64,000 nt of DNA. It comes from Candidatus Reidiella endopervernicosa (GTDB lineage Bacteria; Pseudomonadota; Gammaproteobacteria; GCF-013343005). The notes under the pieces are model-generated. The model saw only the letters and a program-made list of their open reading frames with translations, ran no database searches and was not told the origin of the DNA. The stretch's first letter is position 1; each line of letters starts with the position of its first letter. A program made the position numbers and the translations under genes. Of the stretch, positions 18,079 to 27,965 are shown piece by piece. The stretch covers positions 1,470,501 to 1,534,500 of the forward strand of contig NZ_CP054491.1 of assembly GCF_013343005.1 (NCBI RefSeq). Reading direction: 5' to 3'.

Positions 18079-19506
18079 ATGGCGATTTCGTCGACGATAA
18101 GAAGGGAGCTTGACGGACTAGGCGTCGCCTATCGTCAGATAATTCATCCGCGCACCATGAGTCTTGAACAGGCAGCTGAAGCGGCCGATGTTGAGCAGCA
18201 GGAGATGGCGCGTGGGGTACTGCTCAAAGATGAGCAGGGTATCGTAATGGCGGTACTGCCGGTCAGCCATGTCATCAACTTCCACTCCCTCAAGGAGCTG
18301 CTCGGCCGCACACTCGAGATGAGTGGGGTAAACGGCATGAGTGAACAGTTCTCCGATTGCGAGGAGGGTTCGATCCCGCCCTTTGGCAGTCTGTTTGGTA
18401 TTGAGACCATTGTCGATGAGTCGCTTGCGGGGCTCAGCAAGGTCTATTTTGAACCGGGTAGCCACACGACCCTGATTGAGCTGGGCGGCACCGATTTTGG
18501 CAATTTGCAGAAAAGCGCCCGTTTTGCCAGCTTCTCCACCTCATCGCACGATCTAAAAGTCAGGCAGGCGAAAGAGCAGGGTGGCCCGATCGTGCTGCCC
18601 GAGGTTGAGGGGCTTACACCTCTTGCCGAGGTAAAAAAACGGATCGAGGGGCTCTATAAACTGCCTGCGATGCCGGAGATGGCGCGTCGTATTCTCAAGC
18701 TGCGTGATGATCCAAATGCGGGTGCCAAGGAGCTGGCCTCGATCGTTGAACTCGATCCCAGTCTCGCCGCGCAGGTGATTCGCTACGCCAACTCGCCGCT
18801 GTTCGGTTATGCCGGCAAGCTTGATACCCTGCAGGAGGCGATCGCCAGGGTGCTCGGTTTTGAGGCGGTACTCAATATGGCTCTGGGTCTCTCTGCCGGA
18901 GGTACGCTACGCAATCCGCCCGACGGCCCACTCGGACTCAACGCCTTCTGGAAACACGCCACCTACTGTGCCGCCGCCTGTCAGATGCTAGCCAAGATGA
19001 TGCCCAAGGGTAAGCGGCCAAAACTTGGTATGGCCTACCTCACCGGTCTTTTGCACAACTTCGGTTTCCTGATGCTTGGCCACATCTTCATGCCAGAGTT
19101 CTTCCTGCTCAACAAGATGGTCGCCGCGAATCCCGAAACCCCCATCACGGTGCTGGAGAAGCGCATGATCGGTATGGGTGATGCGCAGAATGTACTTAGC
19201 ATGGGGCACGCTGAGGTGGGTGCCTGGTTGATGGAGAGCTGGGAGATGCCGGAGGAGCTGATCGTCAGTATGCGTGAGCATCATAATGCCGACTACACCA
19301 GTGAGTACGCCGTCTACGCACAGCTGATTCTGCTCGCCAATACCCTGCTCAAGGGGCACGACATCGGCGATGCCGATAGTGATGAGATCTCACCTGCGAT
19401 ACTCGAAGCGCTTGGGCTTGAAGAGGATCAGGTAATTGAGGCGATGGTGGAATTCATGGAGAACTCTAGCAACCTGGACGATCTGGCCTCTCAGTTAGCT
19501 GCCTGA
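18079..19506 (+). CDS. YbaK-type editing domain fused to an HDOD domain
   Basis: 475 residues. Residues 1-165 resemble the YbaK/ProX aminoacyl-tRNA deacylase fold (LDGLGVAYRQIIHPRTMSLEQAAEAADV...GVLLKDEQGIVMAVLPVSH), and the rest is an HDOD domain (LYKLPAMPEMARRILKLRDDPNAGAKELASIVELDPSLAAQVIRYANSPLFGY). HDOD proteins are signalling outputs without phosphodiesterase activity. The combination suggests a ligand-sensing front end recruited from a tRNA-editing fold; that is inference. It has its own terminator. A good RBS (ACAGGAG) precedes the ATG. Confidence 0.85.
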   Translation: MAISSTIRRELDGLGVAYRQIIHPRTMSLEQAAEAADVEQQEMARGVLLKDEQGIVMAVLPVSHVINFHSLKELLGRTLEMSGVNGMSEQFSDCEEGSIPPFGSLFGIETIVDESLAGLSKVYFEPGSHTTLIELGGTDFGNLQKSARFASFSTSSHDLKVRQAKEQGGPIVLPEVEGLTPLAEVKKRIEGLYKLPAMPEMARRILKLRDDPNAGAKELASIVELDPSLAAQVIRYANSPLFGYAGKLDTLQEAIARVLGFEAVLNMALGLSAGGTLRNPPDGPLGLNAFWKHATYCAAACQMLAKMMPKGKRPKLGMAYLTGLLHNFGFLMLGHIFMPEFFLLNKMVAANPETPITVLEKRMIGMGDAQNVLSMGHAEVGAWLMESWEMPEELIVSMREHHNADYTSEYAVYAQLILLANTLLKGHDIGDADSDEISPAILEALGLEEDQVIEAMVEFMENSSNLDDLASQLAA

Positions 19507-19519
19507 TTAACAGTTAGCA

Positions 19520-19559
19520 AAAAAAGCGGCGACGGCCTGTTGGCCCCGCCGCTTTTTTA
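19520..19559 (+). terminator. Rho-independent terminator after the YbaK-HDOD gene
   Basis: AAAAAAGCGGCG stem arm, loop, then CGCCGCTTTTTT; 14 bp after the stop. Flanking A and T runs make it potentially bidirectional. The following 200 bp up to adk hold no gene. Confidence 0.9.
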
Positions 19560-19718
19560 TTGCCTGGTATTTATTAGATAAATAACAATAAGATAGTGTT
19601 TGTTTGTGGGCTTGAAGCCGAATGATTGATGGCCTGTTCAGCCGTTGTTATACCCATAAAGTGAGTGGATTCCCGCATCCAAACAGTGAATAGGTGGCGC
19701 AGCCCTCGGGTGGCATAA

Positions 19719-20420
<702 letters not shown>

Positions 20421-20449
20421 TCGCACCGCTAGTGTGATCTACACTGAGG

Positions 20450-20477
20450 AACGCCCCAGCGATGGGGCGTTTTTTAT
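20450..20477 (+). terminator. Rho-independent terminator after adk
   Basis: AACGCCCC-AGCGAT-GGGGCGTT stem followed by TTTTATT. Confidence 0.92.
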
Positions 20478-20516
20478 TGGGGATTGTTTTGTATTAGGCT
20501 GTTGGCAAAGCATGCG

Positions 20517-21572
20517 GTGTCTAGGGATTTGAAACTGAAAATAATAATAAAACTGGTTGTGATAGTCGGGCTGCTGTTAGGAGCGGGCTATCAACTGTTG
20601 CCCCTTCTCGAGCAGAATGTGGTAACCCTCCATCATGCGCCAGACTCACAGATACAACTGGATGCTGATCTGACGCTCAATATCACCGGTACAATCGCAG
20701 GCCCTCAGCGGGATCTGCACTACCGTATTAATGGTAGCGCCTGGCAGCCGATCCCTCACGACAAGCTTCGCGCCTCATTCCCCAATTTCACTCTGGAGAT
20801 CGCCTCATCGCAATTGATGATAGGTGAGAACTGTATCGGCTTTGACGTGCCAGTTACCTATCAGTCGATGCAGTTAGAGGGGCGGCAGCGCTGTTTCGAC
20901 TACCAGCCACGTGCGATGCAGTTACCGTTCACCGTCGACTGGGCAGATGAAACGCTGAATGTTCAGGATGGACATTGGGAGGTGGTGCGGGATCAGCATG
21001 GTGCGACTGTTCGACCAGTACCCGGTAGTGAAGACTATGACCGCATTCTACTTGTCAGTGGGGCGTTTGCGGGTCCACGACGTGTCGAGACGCAGTTGGT
21101 TTTTCGCCAGGCGACGAATGGTAAAAAACCGTTCGGTTTTGGTGTGTTGCCGCTCTGGGGTGGTCATCCCGATCAGCCGGGGCACTACCCGAGACGTGGC
21201 TGGCGTTTTGGGCTTGGCTGGTACTACTCCAGATATCCAGGTATCGGAGTGGAGCTGTCAGAACAACTGGTGGATAGTCCAGCGCGGTTTGCCAAGCAGT
21301 TACAGAATTTCACCATCACGCCCAACCAGCCCTATAACCTGATCATTGAAGCGGAGTGGCAGCGGGACCAGCAACCCGCCGTTGTCGAGCTCAGGATGAA
21401 GTGGTGGCCTGAGGGTGAGTCCGAGCCCGTCCATTGGATCAGTGTGCAGGAGAGGGCTGAGGATGTGCTGCCTTCACACGATTACGCTGTGGCGCTGCTG
21501 GCACATAGGACTCAGGTTGAATTTGGGTCCGTCAGAGTGATGCCGATTGTGTCTGCGCATGGAGGGGAGTAG
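20517..21572 (+). CDS. Membrane-anchored periplasmic protein of unknown function
   Basis: About 351 residues from the GTG at 20517; TTG starts at 20484 and 20529 are alternatives and no RBS is decisive. One N-terminal membrane anchor (IIIKLVVIVGLLLGAGYQLLPLL) leaves the rest outside the cytoplasm. The body is beta-rich with many aromatic residues (WYYSRYPGIGVELSEQ; NFTITPNQPYNLIIEAEWQ), reminiscent of concanavalin-like jelly-roll carbohydrate-binding folds, which would suit its place just before a sugar-nucleotide cluster. The fold is an impression only. Confidence 0.6.
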   Translation: MSRDLKLKIIIKLVVIVGLLLGAGYQLLPLLEQNVVTLHHAPDSQIQLDADLTLNITGTIAGPQRDLHYRINGSAWQPIPHDKLRASFPNFTLEIASSQLMIGENCIGFDVPVTYQSMQLEGRQRCFDYQPRAMQLPFTVDWADETLNVQDGHWEVVRDQHGATVRPVPGSEDYDRILLVSGAFAGPRRVETQLVFRQATNGKKPFGFGVLPLWGGHPDQPGHYPRRGWRFGLGWYYSRYPGIGVELSEQLVDSPARFAKQLQNFTITPNQPYNLIIEAEWQRDQQPAVVELRMKWWPEGESEPVHWISVQERAEDVLPSHDYAVALLAHRTQVEFGSVRVMPIVSAHGGE

Positions 21573-21623
21573 TCGCGTGAATATCTACGGCGTAGCTACG
21601 GTTTCTGCTGGAATCGATTGTTT

Positions 21624-22388
21624 ATGATGAAGGTCGCAATCCTTGCGGGAGGGAAGGGAACTCGTTTGAGTGAAGAGACGACGATCCGGCCCAAGCCGAT
21701 GGTAGAGATTGGGGGTGAACCGATTCTGCACCACATCATGCGTTACTACGCCGCCCATGGTTTTTCTGAATTTGTTATCGCGACGGGCTATCTGGGCGAA
21801 CAGATTGTCGACCACTTCTGTTCCAGGGGTGAGGTTGTTGATGGACCGGCCGGCGCTGTACGGGTGGTAGGTTGCGATGATGAAGCGTGGATCATCGATC
21901 TGGTTGATACCGGCACTGAGACCAATACTGGTGGGCGTATTAAACGCCTGGCACCCTATCTGAGTGACGCAACCTTTATGCTCACCTGGGGTGATGGTCT
22001 GGCTGATGTCGATCTCGCTGCGCTGACGGCCTTCCATCGTCAACATGGTGGCCACGCCACGGTGACCGCCGTGCATCCTCCGGCGAGATTTGGCAGACTG
22101 TCGCTCGATCAGGAGAGGGTCACCGCCTTTGCGGAGAAAACGGTTGATCCTGACGAGTGGATCAATGGCGCTTTCTTTGTGCTGGAGCCTGCTGTGTTTG
22201 GCTATATCGAAGGTGATTCAACCCTCTGGGAGGGGGCGCCGCTTGAAGAGCTGAGCCGTGACGGTCAGCTGCTGGCCTATCGTCACGAGGGTTTTTGGCA
22301 GTGCATGGATACGCTCCACGAAAAAGAGATGTTGAATAAGATATGGAGCCGCGGCGATGCACCGTGGCTCGTGAAAGGAAATCATTAG
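21624..22388 (+). CDS. rfbF: Glucose-1-phosphate cytidylyltransferase
   Basis: 254 residues from the ATG giving MMKVAILAGGKGTRLSEET. The nucleotidyltransferase signature LAGGKGTRLSEE, the TIRPKPMVEIGG motif and HHIMRYYAAHGF are those of CTP:glucose-1-phosphate cytidylyltransferase, which makes CDP-glucose for dideoxy- and branched sugars of surface glycans. It leads a tight cluster with an epimerase and three C-methyltransferases. No CDP-glucose 4,6-dehydratase (rfbG) is adjacent, which is unusual; the downstream epimerase may fill a related role or the dehydratase lies elsewhere. Confidence 0.9.
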   Translation: MMKVAILAGGKGTRLSEETTIRPKPMVEIGGEPILHHIMRYYAAHGFSEFVIATGYLGEQIVDHFCSRGEVVDGPAGAVRVVGCDDEAWIIDLVDTGTETNTGGRIKRLAPYLSDATFMLTWGDGLADVDLAALTAFHRQHGGHATVTAVHPPARFGRLSLDQERVTAFAEKTVDPDEWINGAFFVLEPAVFGYIEGDSTLWEGAPLEELSRDGQLLAYRHEGFWQCMDTLHEKEMLNKIWSRGDAPWLVKGNH

Positions 22389-22390
22389 TA

Positions 22391-23434
22391 ATGAAAGTTT
22401 TGATTACTGGCCATAACGGTTATATAGGCACTCTGCTTACGCCAATGCTGCAGCAGGCAGGACACGAGCTTTTCGGTATCGATAGCTATCTCTTTGAGCC
22501 CTGTTGGTTTGGTCCTGAAACAGCCGATATCCCCTCGTTGCGGCTCGATATTCGTGACATTGAGCTACACCATCTCAATGGATATGACGCAGTGATACAT
22601 CTCGCCGGGCTCTCCAATGATCCGCTCGGCGATCTCAATCCCGAATGCACCTACGCGATTAACCATCGCGCTTCGGTACGTGTCGCTCAGCTCGCCAAAC
22701 AGGCGGGTGTCAGCCGCTTTATCCACGCCTCCACCTGCAGTCTCTATGGTGCGGCAGGTAATGAGTTCCTCGACGAAGGCGCGGCATTTAATCCCGTTAC
22801 ACCCTACGGTGAGGCGAAGCTGCTGGTGGAGCAGGATCTGATGCCGATGGCGGATGATGATTTCAGCCCGGTCTATCTACGCAGTGGAACCGCCTACGGC
22901 AGCTCACCCAAGTTGCGTGGTGATCTGGTAATTAACAACCTGCTTGGTTACGCCATCACCACCGGTGAGATTCTGCTCAAGAGTGACGGCACACCCTGGC
23001 GACCGTTGGTTCACGTCGAGGATATTGCGTTGGCGTTCAAGGCAGCACTTGAGGCACCACGCGAGGCGATTCATAACCAGGCCTTCAATGTCGGTCTTAC
23101 CGAAGAGAACTTCCGTGTGAGTGAGTTGGCAGAGATCATCGCCGCCGAGATTCCCAGTAGCAAGATTCGTATCGATGACGGGGCTGGCCCCGACAGGCGC
23201 AACTACCGCGTCAACTGCGACAAGATTGCTGAGATGCTGCCCGGCTTCAAGCCGAAGTGGCGTGCCGAGACCGGCATCGCCGATCTGGCACGAGACTACG
23301 TGCAGCATCAGACATCCCTCAAAGAGTTTCTCAGTAGTCGTTACCTGCGTATCAAACATGTGAAGGAGCTGCAGGATTCGGGTGAACTGAACAGCGATCT
23401 CTTCTGGGCTCAGGCTGTCAAAAGGGCGGTCTAG
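22391..23434 (+). CDS. NAD-dependent sugar-nucleotide epimerase/dehydratase
   Basis: 347-residue extended SDR protein. The Rossmann motif GHNGYIG is at residues 8-14, the catalytic S/Y/K set is ASTCSLYG and YGEAKLL, and the C-terminal FNVGLTEENFRVSELA is typical for nucleotide-sugar epimerases. It starts 2 bp after rfbF and its stop overlaps the GTG of the next gene by one base, so the cluster is translationally coupled. It probably modifies the CDP-sugar produced by RfbF or its derivative; exact stereochemistry cannot be read from sequence. Confidence 0.88.
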   Translation: MKVLITGHNGYIGTLLTPMLQQAGHELFGIDSYLFEPCWFGPETADIPSLRLDIRDIELHHLNGYDAVIHLAGLSNDPLGDLNPECTYAINHRASVRVAQLAKQAGVSRFIHASTCSLYGAAGNEFLDEGAAFNPVTPYGEAKLLVEQDLMPMADDDFSPVYLRSGTAYGSSPKLRGDLVINNLLGYAITTGEILLKSDGTPWRPLVHVEDIALAFKAALEAPREAIHNQAFNVGLTEENFRVSELAEIIAAEIPSSKIRIDDGAGPDRRNYRVNCDKIAEMLPGFKPKWRAETGIADLARDYVQHQTSLKEFLSSRYLRIKHVKELQDSGELNSDLFWAQAVKRAV

Positions 23435-24657
23435 TGCCGGTCTGTTGTCGCTCATGCGGTGAGCCAATCTCGTCGCCGTTCCTGCGTCTGGGTGATCTAC
23501 CGCTGGTCGATCGTCTGGTTGATCTGGACGGTTCGTACGATGATGAGCCGCGCTTCCCGCTGGAACTCGTCCTGTGTGAAGTGTGTGGCTTGGTACAGAT
23601 CACTGAGACGGTCGAGCCTGAACGGCTCTTCTGCGACGACTATCCGTACTACTCCTCCTACTCCAGCTCCTGGCTCGATCACGCCCAGCACTATGCCGAG
23701 GCGGTGATCGCGGAACATAAACTCAATGCAGAGAGCCTGGTGGTGGAGCTGGCGAGTAACGACGGTTACTTACTGCGTAATTTCAAACAGGCGGGAATTC
23801 CGGTGCTCGGTATCGATCCTGCTGAGGGTCCGGCTGCGGTTGCCAATAAGCAGGGTATCGAGACGCGGGTCGAGTTTTTCGATACAGCACTCGCAGCCCG
23901 TATGGCTGAGCAGGGGCAGAGCGCCGACCTGATCGTGGCCAATAATGTGTTGGCCCATGTGGCCGACCTGAACGGCTTTGTTGCCGGAATGGCTACGCTA
24001 TTAAAACCGACGGGAGTGATCACCATCGAGGTCCCCTATCTCGATGATCTGGTGCAGAAGTGCGCCTTCGATACGATCTACCACGAGCACTTCTGTTACT
24101 TTTCGGTCACGGCGCTCAACAATCTTTTTACCCGACATGGGCTCTCACTCAACCGCGTGGACCGGCTGCGCTCACATGGCGGATCGTTGAGGCTTTACGT
24201 AGAACATATGGTTCAGCCCGATGCCTCGGTGGATGGGTTGCTTGAGCGTGAGGTGCAGATCGGTATAACACGCCCCGACTACTTTAAGAGTTTTACCGAA
24301 CAGGTTTCGGTAAAAACTTCTGAACTGAAACAGCTTCTCAAGAGGCTGCGGGGTGAGGGTAAAAAGATTGCGGCCTACGGTGCGGCGGCCAAGGGCGTCA
24401 TCATGCTGGAGGTTGCGGGTATCGGCAGTGAGTTGATCGACTATGTGGTCGATCGCAATCCCAATAAACAGGGCAAGGGAATGCCTGGTAGTCACATCCC
24501 GATCTATGCCCCTGAGCATATGGATGTGCAACCGGTCGATTGCCTGCTGATTCTGCCGTGGAATCTCAGAGATGAGATCGTCGCGCAGCTGGATGATTTC
24601 AGCGCGTCTGGTGGAGCATTTATCGTGGCGTTGCCAACGCTGGAGCTGTTCGAGTGA
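23434..24657 (+). CDS. SAM-dependent sugar C-methyltransferase 1 (NovU/TylC3 type)
   Basis: 407 residues, GTG start. The N-terminal zinc site is CCRSCG...CEVC (putative zinc-binding domain of this family), then a class I SAM domain (VVELASNDGYLLRNFKQAGIPVLGIDPAEG) with the NNVLAHVADLNGF catalytic loop, and the C-terminal domain beginning KKIAAYGAAAKGVIML. This three-part layout is that of C-methyltransferases that make branched deoxysugars. It is the first of three tandem paralogues and overlaps both neighbours by 1-4 bp. Confidence 0.88.
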   Translation: MPVCCRSCGEPISSPFLRLGDLPLVDRLVDLDGSYDDEPRFPLELVLCEVCGLVQITETVEPERLFCDDYPYYSSYSSSWLDHAQHYAEAVIAEHKLNAESLVVELASNDGYLLRNFKQAGIPVLGIDPAEGPAAVANKQGIETRVEFFDTALAARMAEQGQSADLIVANNVLAHVADLNGFVAGMATLLKPTGVITIEVPYLDDLVQKCAFDTIYHEHFCYFSVTALNNLFTRHGLSLNRVDRLRSHGGSLRLYVEHMVQPDASVDGLLEREVQIGITRPDYFKSFTEQVSVKTSELKQLLKRLRGEGKKIAAYGAAAKGVIMLEVAGIGSELIDYVVDRNPNKQGKGMPGSHIPIYAPEHMDVQPVDCLLILPWNLRDEIVAQLDDFSASGGAFIVALPTLELFE

Positions 24658-25841
24658 CAGCCACTGAATGCTCCTGTGCCTGCTGCGGTGCCGAAAACCT
24701 TACTGGTTTCTATCGGGTCGATGGGGTGCCGGTCCACAGCGTATTGTTGATGGCTTCCAGAGAAGAGGCGCTTGCCTATCCGCAACAGGATATTGAGCTG
24801 GCGATCTGCAAAAGTTGTGGCTTTATTCAAAACATCCATTTTGATCCGAGTTACCACGAATACTCCGAACGTTATGAGGAGACGCAGGGCTACTCGGCCC
24901 ACTTTCGTAGCTTCCTGAATGAGTTTGTGGATGAGTTGATTGAGCGCCATCAGCTGCACAACAGAACCGTCGTTGAGATCGGCTGTGGCAAGGGTGAATT
25001 TTTAAGCCTGCTTTGTCGGCAGGGAAACAACCGTGGTATCGGTATTGATGCCAGCTATGTACCGGGACGGATTGCAGAACATGCCGATCTCGATCTCACC
25101 TTTATCCAGGGATTCTTTGAAGAACATACCGATGTGATCGCCGTGGCCGAGGTAATTATCTGTCGTCACACCCTGGAGCATATCGCCCGGCCCGCCGAGT
25201 TTATGCACAAGCTGCGTGAGGCGATTCCCGAGGGAAGCAGACCGCTGATTATCTTCGATTTGCCCGATACCACGCGGGTACTCGAAGAGCGTGCTTTCTG
25301 GGATGTCTACTATGAGCATTGCGCCTACTTCACGCCGACTTCTCTGGCGGCGCTATTCAGGCAGGAGGGCTTGGCACCGCAGACACTCTACCGACGTTAC
25401 GGTGAACAGATGTTGGTGGTTGAGGCCTATCCGGATGAGACGGGTGACAAACAGACGTTCTCGTTGGAGCGACCAGTCGCTGAACTGGTTACGCTAAGTG
25501 ATGAATTTTCCCAAAGCGTGGAGAGAACTGTGGATGGGTGGTCTCAGCGTGTACAGAGGGCCAATCAGGCTGGGCAGCGGGTGGTGCTTTGGGGTTCCGG
25601 TTCCAAGGCGGTCTCCTTTATCAGTGCGCTTGGCAATGGGTGTCGTATCGATGCGGTGGTTGATATCAACCCTCATCGGCAAGGCTCCTACATGGCGGGT
25701 TCGGGTTATGAAATTAGTGCGCCCGCATCGTTAGCGGCCTTGCAACCCGATCTGGTGATTGTGATGAATCCTGTTTATGAACAGGAGATTGCAGCTGAGC
25801 TAAAGCAGCTGGGTGTTAAGACTGAACTGGTGAGTCTCTAA
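24654..25841 (+). CDS. SAM-dependent C-methyltransferase 2 (paralogue)
   Basis: 395 residues, GTG start overlapping the previous stop. Zinc-binding CSCACCG and CKSCG, SAM motif VVEIGCGKGEFLSLLCRQGN, catalytic-loop equivalent RHTLEHIARPAEF, and C-terminal RVVLWGSGSKAVSFI. Clearly homologous in layout to genes 1 and 3 but diverged, so it may act on a different sugar or on a non-sugar acceptor. It is co-transcribed with its neighbours. Confidence 0.85.
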   Translation: MTATECSCACCGAENLTGFYRVDGVPVHSVLLMASREEALAYPQQDIELAICKSCGFIQNIHFDPSYHEYSERYEETQGYSAHFRSFLNEFVDELIERHQLHNRTVVEIGCGKGEFLSLLCRQGNNRGIGIDASYVPGRIAEHADLDLTFIQGFFEEHTDVIAVAEVIICRHTLEHIARPAEFMHKLREAIPEGSRPLIIFDLPDTTRVLEERAFWDVYYEHCAYFTPTSLAALFRQEGLAPQTLYRRYGEQMLVVEAYPDETGDKQTFSLERPVAELVTLSDEFSQSVERTVDGWSQRVQRANQAGQRVVLWGSGSKAVSFISALGNGCRIDAVVDINPHRQGSYMAGSGYEISAPASLAALQPDLVIVMNPVYEQEIAAELKQLGVKTELVSL

Positions 25842-25843
25842 CC

Positions 25844-26998
25844 GTGATTAGGGCGTGTCCATGCTGTGCTACGGTGCTACCAGAGCCTTTCTTTCGGCTC
25901 AGTCAGTTACCACTCTTCTGTAATGTGCACTACGCCGATGCCGACTCTGCCCGCGCTGCGGCACGGGGCGATATTGAACTGGTGCTCTGTCCTGAGTGTC
26001 AGCTGATTACCAACCGGGCATTCGATTCAATGCGACTCGAATATAGTGATAGCTATGAAAATGCACTCCACTTCTCTCCGGTGTTTCGTGACTACGCATC
26101 ATCGCTTGCGGCAGATTTGATCGAGCGTTTTGAACTGCAGGGTAAACGGATTGTTGAGTTGGGCGCGGGTGATGGCCATTTCCTCGGACTGCTCTGTGCA
26201 GACGGAATCAATCGCGGGGTCGGTTTCGATCCGGCCCTTCGTATCAGTGGTGAGACACCGCCCTGGTTAGAGCTTCACGTGGGTGAACATAATGCGCGGC
26301 AGCAGGGTGGTGAGGCCGATCTGATTGTTGCAAGACATCTGCTAGAGCATCTTCAAGCACCACTTCCCTATGTTAAATATCTACTCAATGAGTCGATGCT
26401 AAAAAATGATGGCGCACTCTACCTAGAGGTTCCAGATGGTCGTTACATGCTGGAACAGTTCGCCTTCTGGGATGTAATCTATGAGCATGTGCTCTACTTC
26501 TCCGATGTATCGCTTGGCAGGCTATTACGACGTGCCGAGGCTGGTGAGTACCGAATAAGTCGCGCCTTTGGTGATCAGTTCCTCTACGCGGAGGTCGATC
26601 GAGAGGGAGGGTTGTCAGTCAGTGAACCAAGCGGTGATCTGCAGCTGTTGGCTGAACGATTCGCTGCCGAGTGGAACAGTCAACTCTCCGTACTTGAGCA
26701 ACGCATTGCAGTGTTGAGTAGTGAAAGTCGTAAGATTGCCATCTGGGGTGCAGGCTCTAAGGGTGTGACCTTCTCAAACCTCGTTAACGATCAGGGCGCT
26801 ATTAAGGCCTTTATCGATATTAATGAGCGCAAACAGCACAGCTACGCAGCGGGCAGCGGCGTGCCGATAATGCCGCCTGAGTATATAAAACAGCACGATA
26901 TTGATACGATTCTGATTATGAATGCCAACTACCAGCATGAGATTAAGGCGATGGTTCGCGATCTCGGTGGTTCGGCGGAATGCATAACAATTAAATAG
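25844..26998 (+). CDS. SAM-dependent C-methyltransferase 3 (paralogue)
   Basis: 384 residues, GTG start 2 bp after gene 2. Zinc motif CPCCATVLPEPFF and CPEC, SAM motif IVELGAGDGHFLGLL, catalytic-loop equivalent RHLLEHLQAPLPY, C-terminal KIAIWGAGSKGVTFSNL. Third of the tandem set. RHLLEH here and RHTLEH in paralogue 2 are closer to each other than to NNVLAH of paralogue 1, suggesting that copies 2 and 3 share a more recent duplication. Confidence 0.85.
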   Translation: MIRACPCCATVLPEPFFRLSQLPLFCNVHYADADSARAAARGDIELVLCPECQLITNRAFDSMRLEYSDSYENALHFSPVFRDYASSLAADLIERFELQGKRIVELGAGDGHFLGLLCADGINRGVGFDPALRISGETPPWLELHVGEHNARQQGGEADLIVARHLLEHLQAPLPYVKYLLNESMLKNDGALYLEVPDGRYMLEQFAFWDVIYEHVLYFSDVSLGRLLRRAEAGEYRISRAFGDQFLYAEVDREGGLSVSEPSGDLQLLAERFAAEWNSQLSVLEQRIAVLSSESRKIAIWGAGSKGVTFSNLVNDQGAIKAFIDINERKQHSYAAGSGVPIMPPEYIKQHDIDTILIMNANYQHEIKAMVRDLGGSAECITIK

Positions 26999-27017
26999 AA
27001 ACAGCAGACAAACAGCT

Positions 27018-27929
27018 ATGTCCACGCAACATAATCGGTGCAGCGATGCACCCAGAGTCACTATCGGTCTGCCGGTCTATAACGGTGAGGACTTTCTTGC
27101 CGCTGCGTTGGAGTCATTGCTTGAACAGTCGTTCACCGACTTCGAACTGATTATCTCCGATAACGGCTCCGATGATTCCACTCAGGCGATCTGTGAAAAA
27201 TTCGCAGCCGAAGATAGACGGGTGATCTACCTGCGTGAGCAGATCAACCGAGGTGCAGCGTGGAACTATAACCGCCTTGTCGAGAGGGCGAGGGGTGAAT
27301 TCTTCAAATGGGCCGCTCATGATGATCTCTGTTCACCCGGCTACCTTGAGCAGACAGTGGCCGCGCTCGATGAAAATCGAGATGCAGTGCTCGCCTTTTC
27401 ACACTCGATATTTATCGACGCCGAAGGTCGTGAGGTGGGTCTCTACTACGACCGGCTCGATATTAACCATCACAAACCCCATCGCCGTATGAAGCGGCTG
27501 GTGCGTACGCTGCACTTCTGTAATTCCGTATTTGGTCTGATCAGGCTCTCAGCGTTGAAAAAGACCCACCTCATCGGTACTCATCTCTCATCTGACAAAA
27601 CGCTACTGACCGAGCTGGCGCTGCTGGGACATTTTCATCAGGTTGAGGACTTTCTCTTCTATCGCCGCCAGCATGAGAAGATGTCGGTGGCCGCCAATCG
27701 CAAGGCTAGCGACCTGCGAGCATGGTTCGATCCTGCCGAGCGAGATGTAAGGGATTACAAGGTGAAAGGACGACTACGACGCGAGCAGTATCGGGTGATC
27801 TGGCGTTCCGATTTGACGTTAACGGACAAGCTGCTCTGTTCTACTTCAACCTGTGTTGATCGATTTTATCGCAAGTGGTTTAAGCGCAACTTTCATGCGG
27901 ACTTTCAGCGTCTATTGCCAGTTGAATGA
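27018..27929 (+). CDS. Family 2 glycosyltransferase
   Basis: 303 residues. GT-A fold opening VTIGLPVYNGEDFLAAALESLL, nucleotide-sugar binding IISDNGSDDSTQAICEKFA, and the catalytic-region motif KWAAHDDLCSPGYLEQTV. No membrane segment. It follows the methyltransferases by 19 bp and probably transfers the modified sugar onto a surface glycan. Its 3' end (TCVDRFYRKWFKRNFHADFQ) reappears twice downstream as fragments, showing that this gene was once duplicated. Confidence 0.9.
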   Translation: MSTQHNRCSDAPRVTIGLPVYNGEDFLAAALESLLEQSFTDFELIISDNGSDDSTQAICEKFAAEDRRVIYLREQINRGAAWNYNRLVERARGEFFKWAAHDDLCSPGYLEQTVAALDENRDAVLAFSHSIFIDAEGREVGLYYDRLDINHHKPHRRMKRLVRTLHFCNSVFGLIRLSALKKTHLIGTHLSSDKTLLTELALLGHFHQVEDFLFYRRQHEKMSVAANRKASDLRAWFDPAERDVRDYKVKGRLRREQYRVIWRSDLTLTDKLLCSTSTCVDRFYRKWFKRNFHADFQRLLPVE

Positions 27930-27965
27930 GTATTGTTTAACGGCGGGCTGCTGCCTGACTATTGT

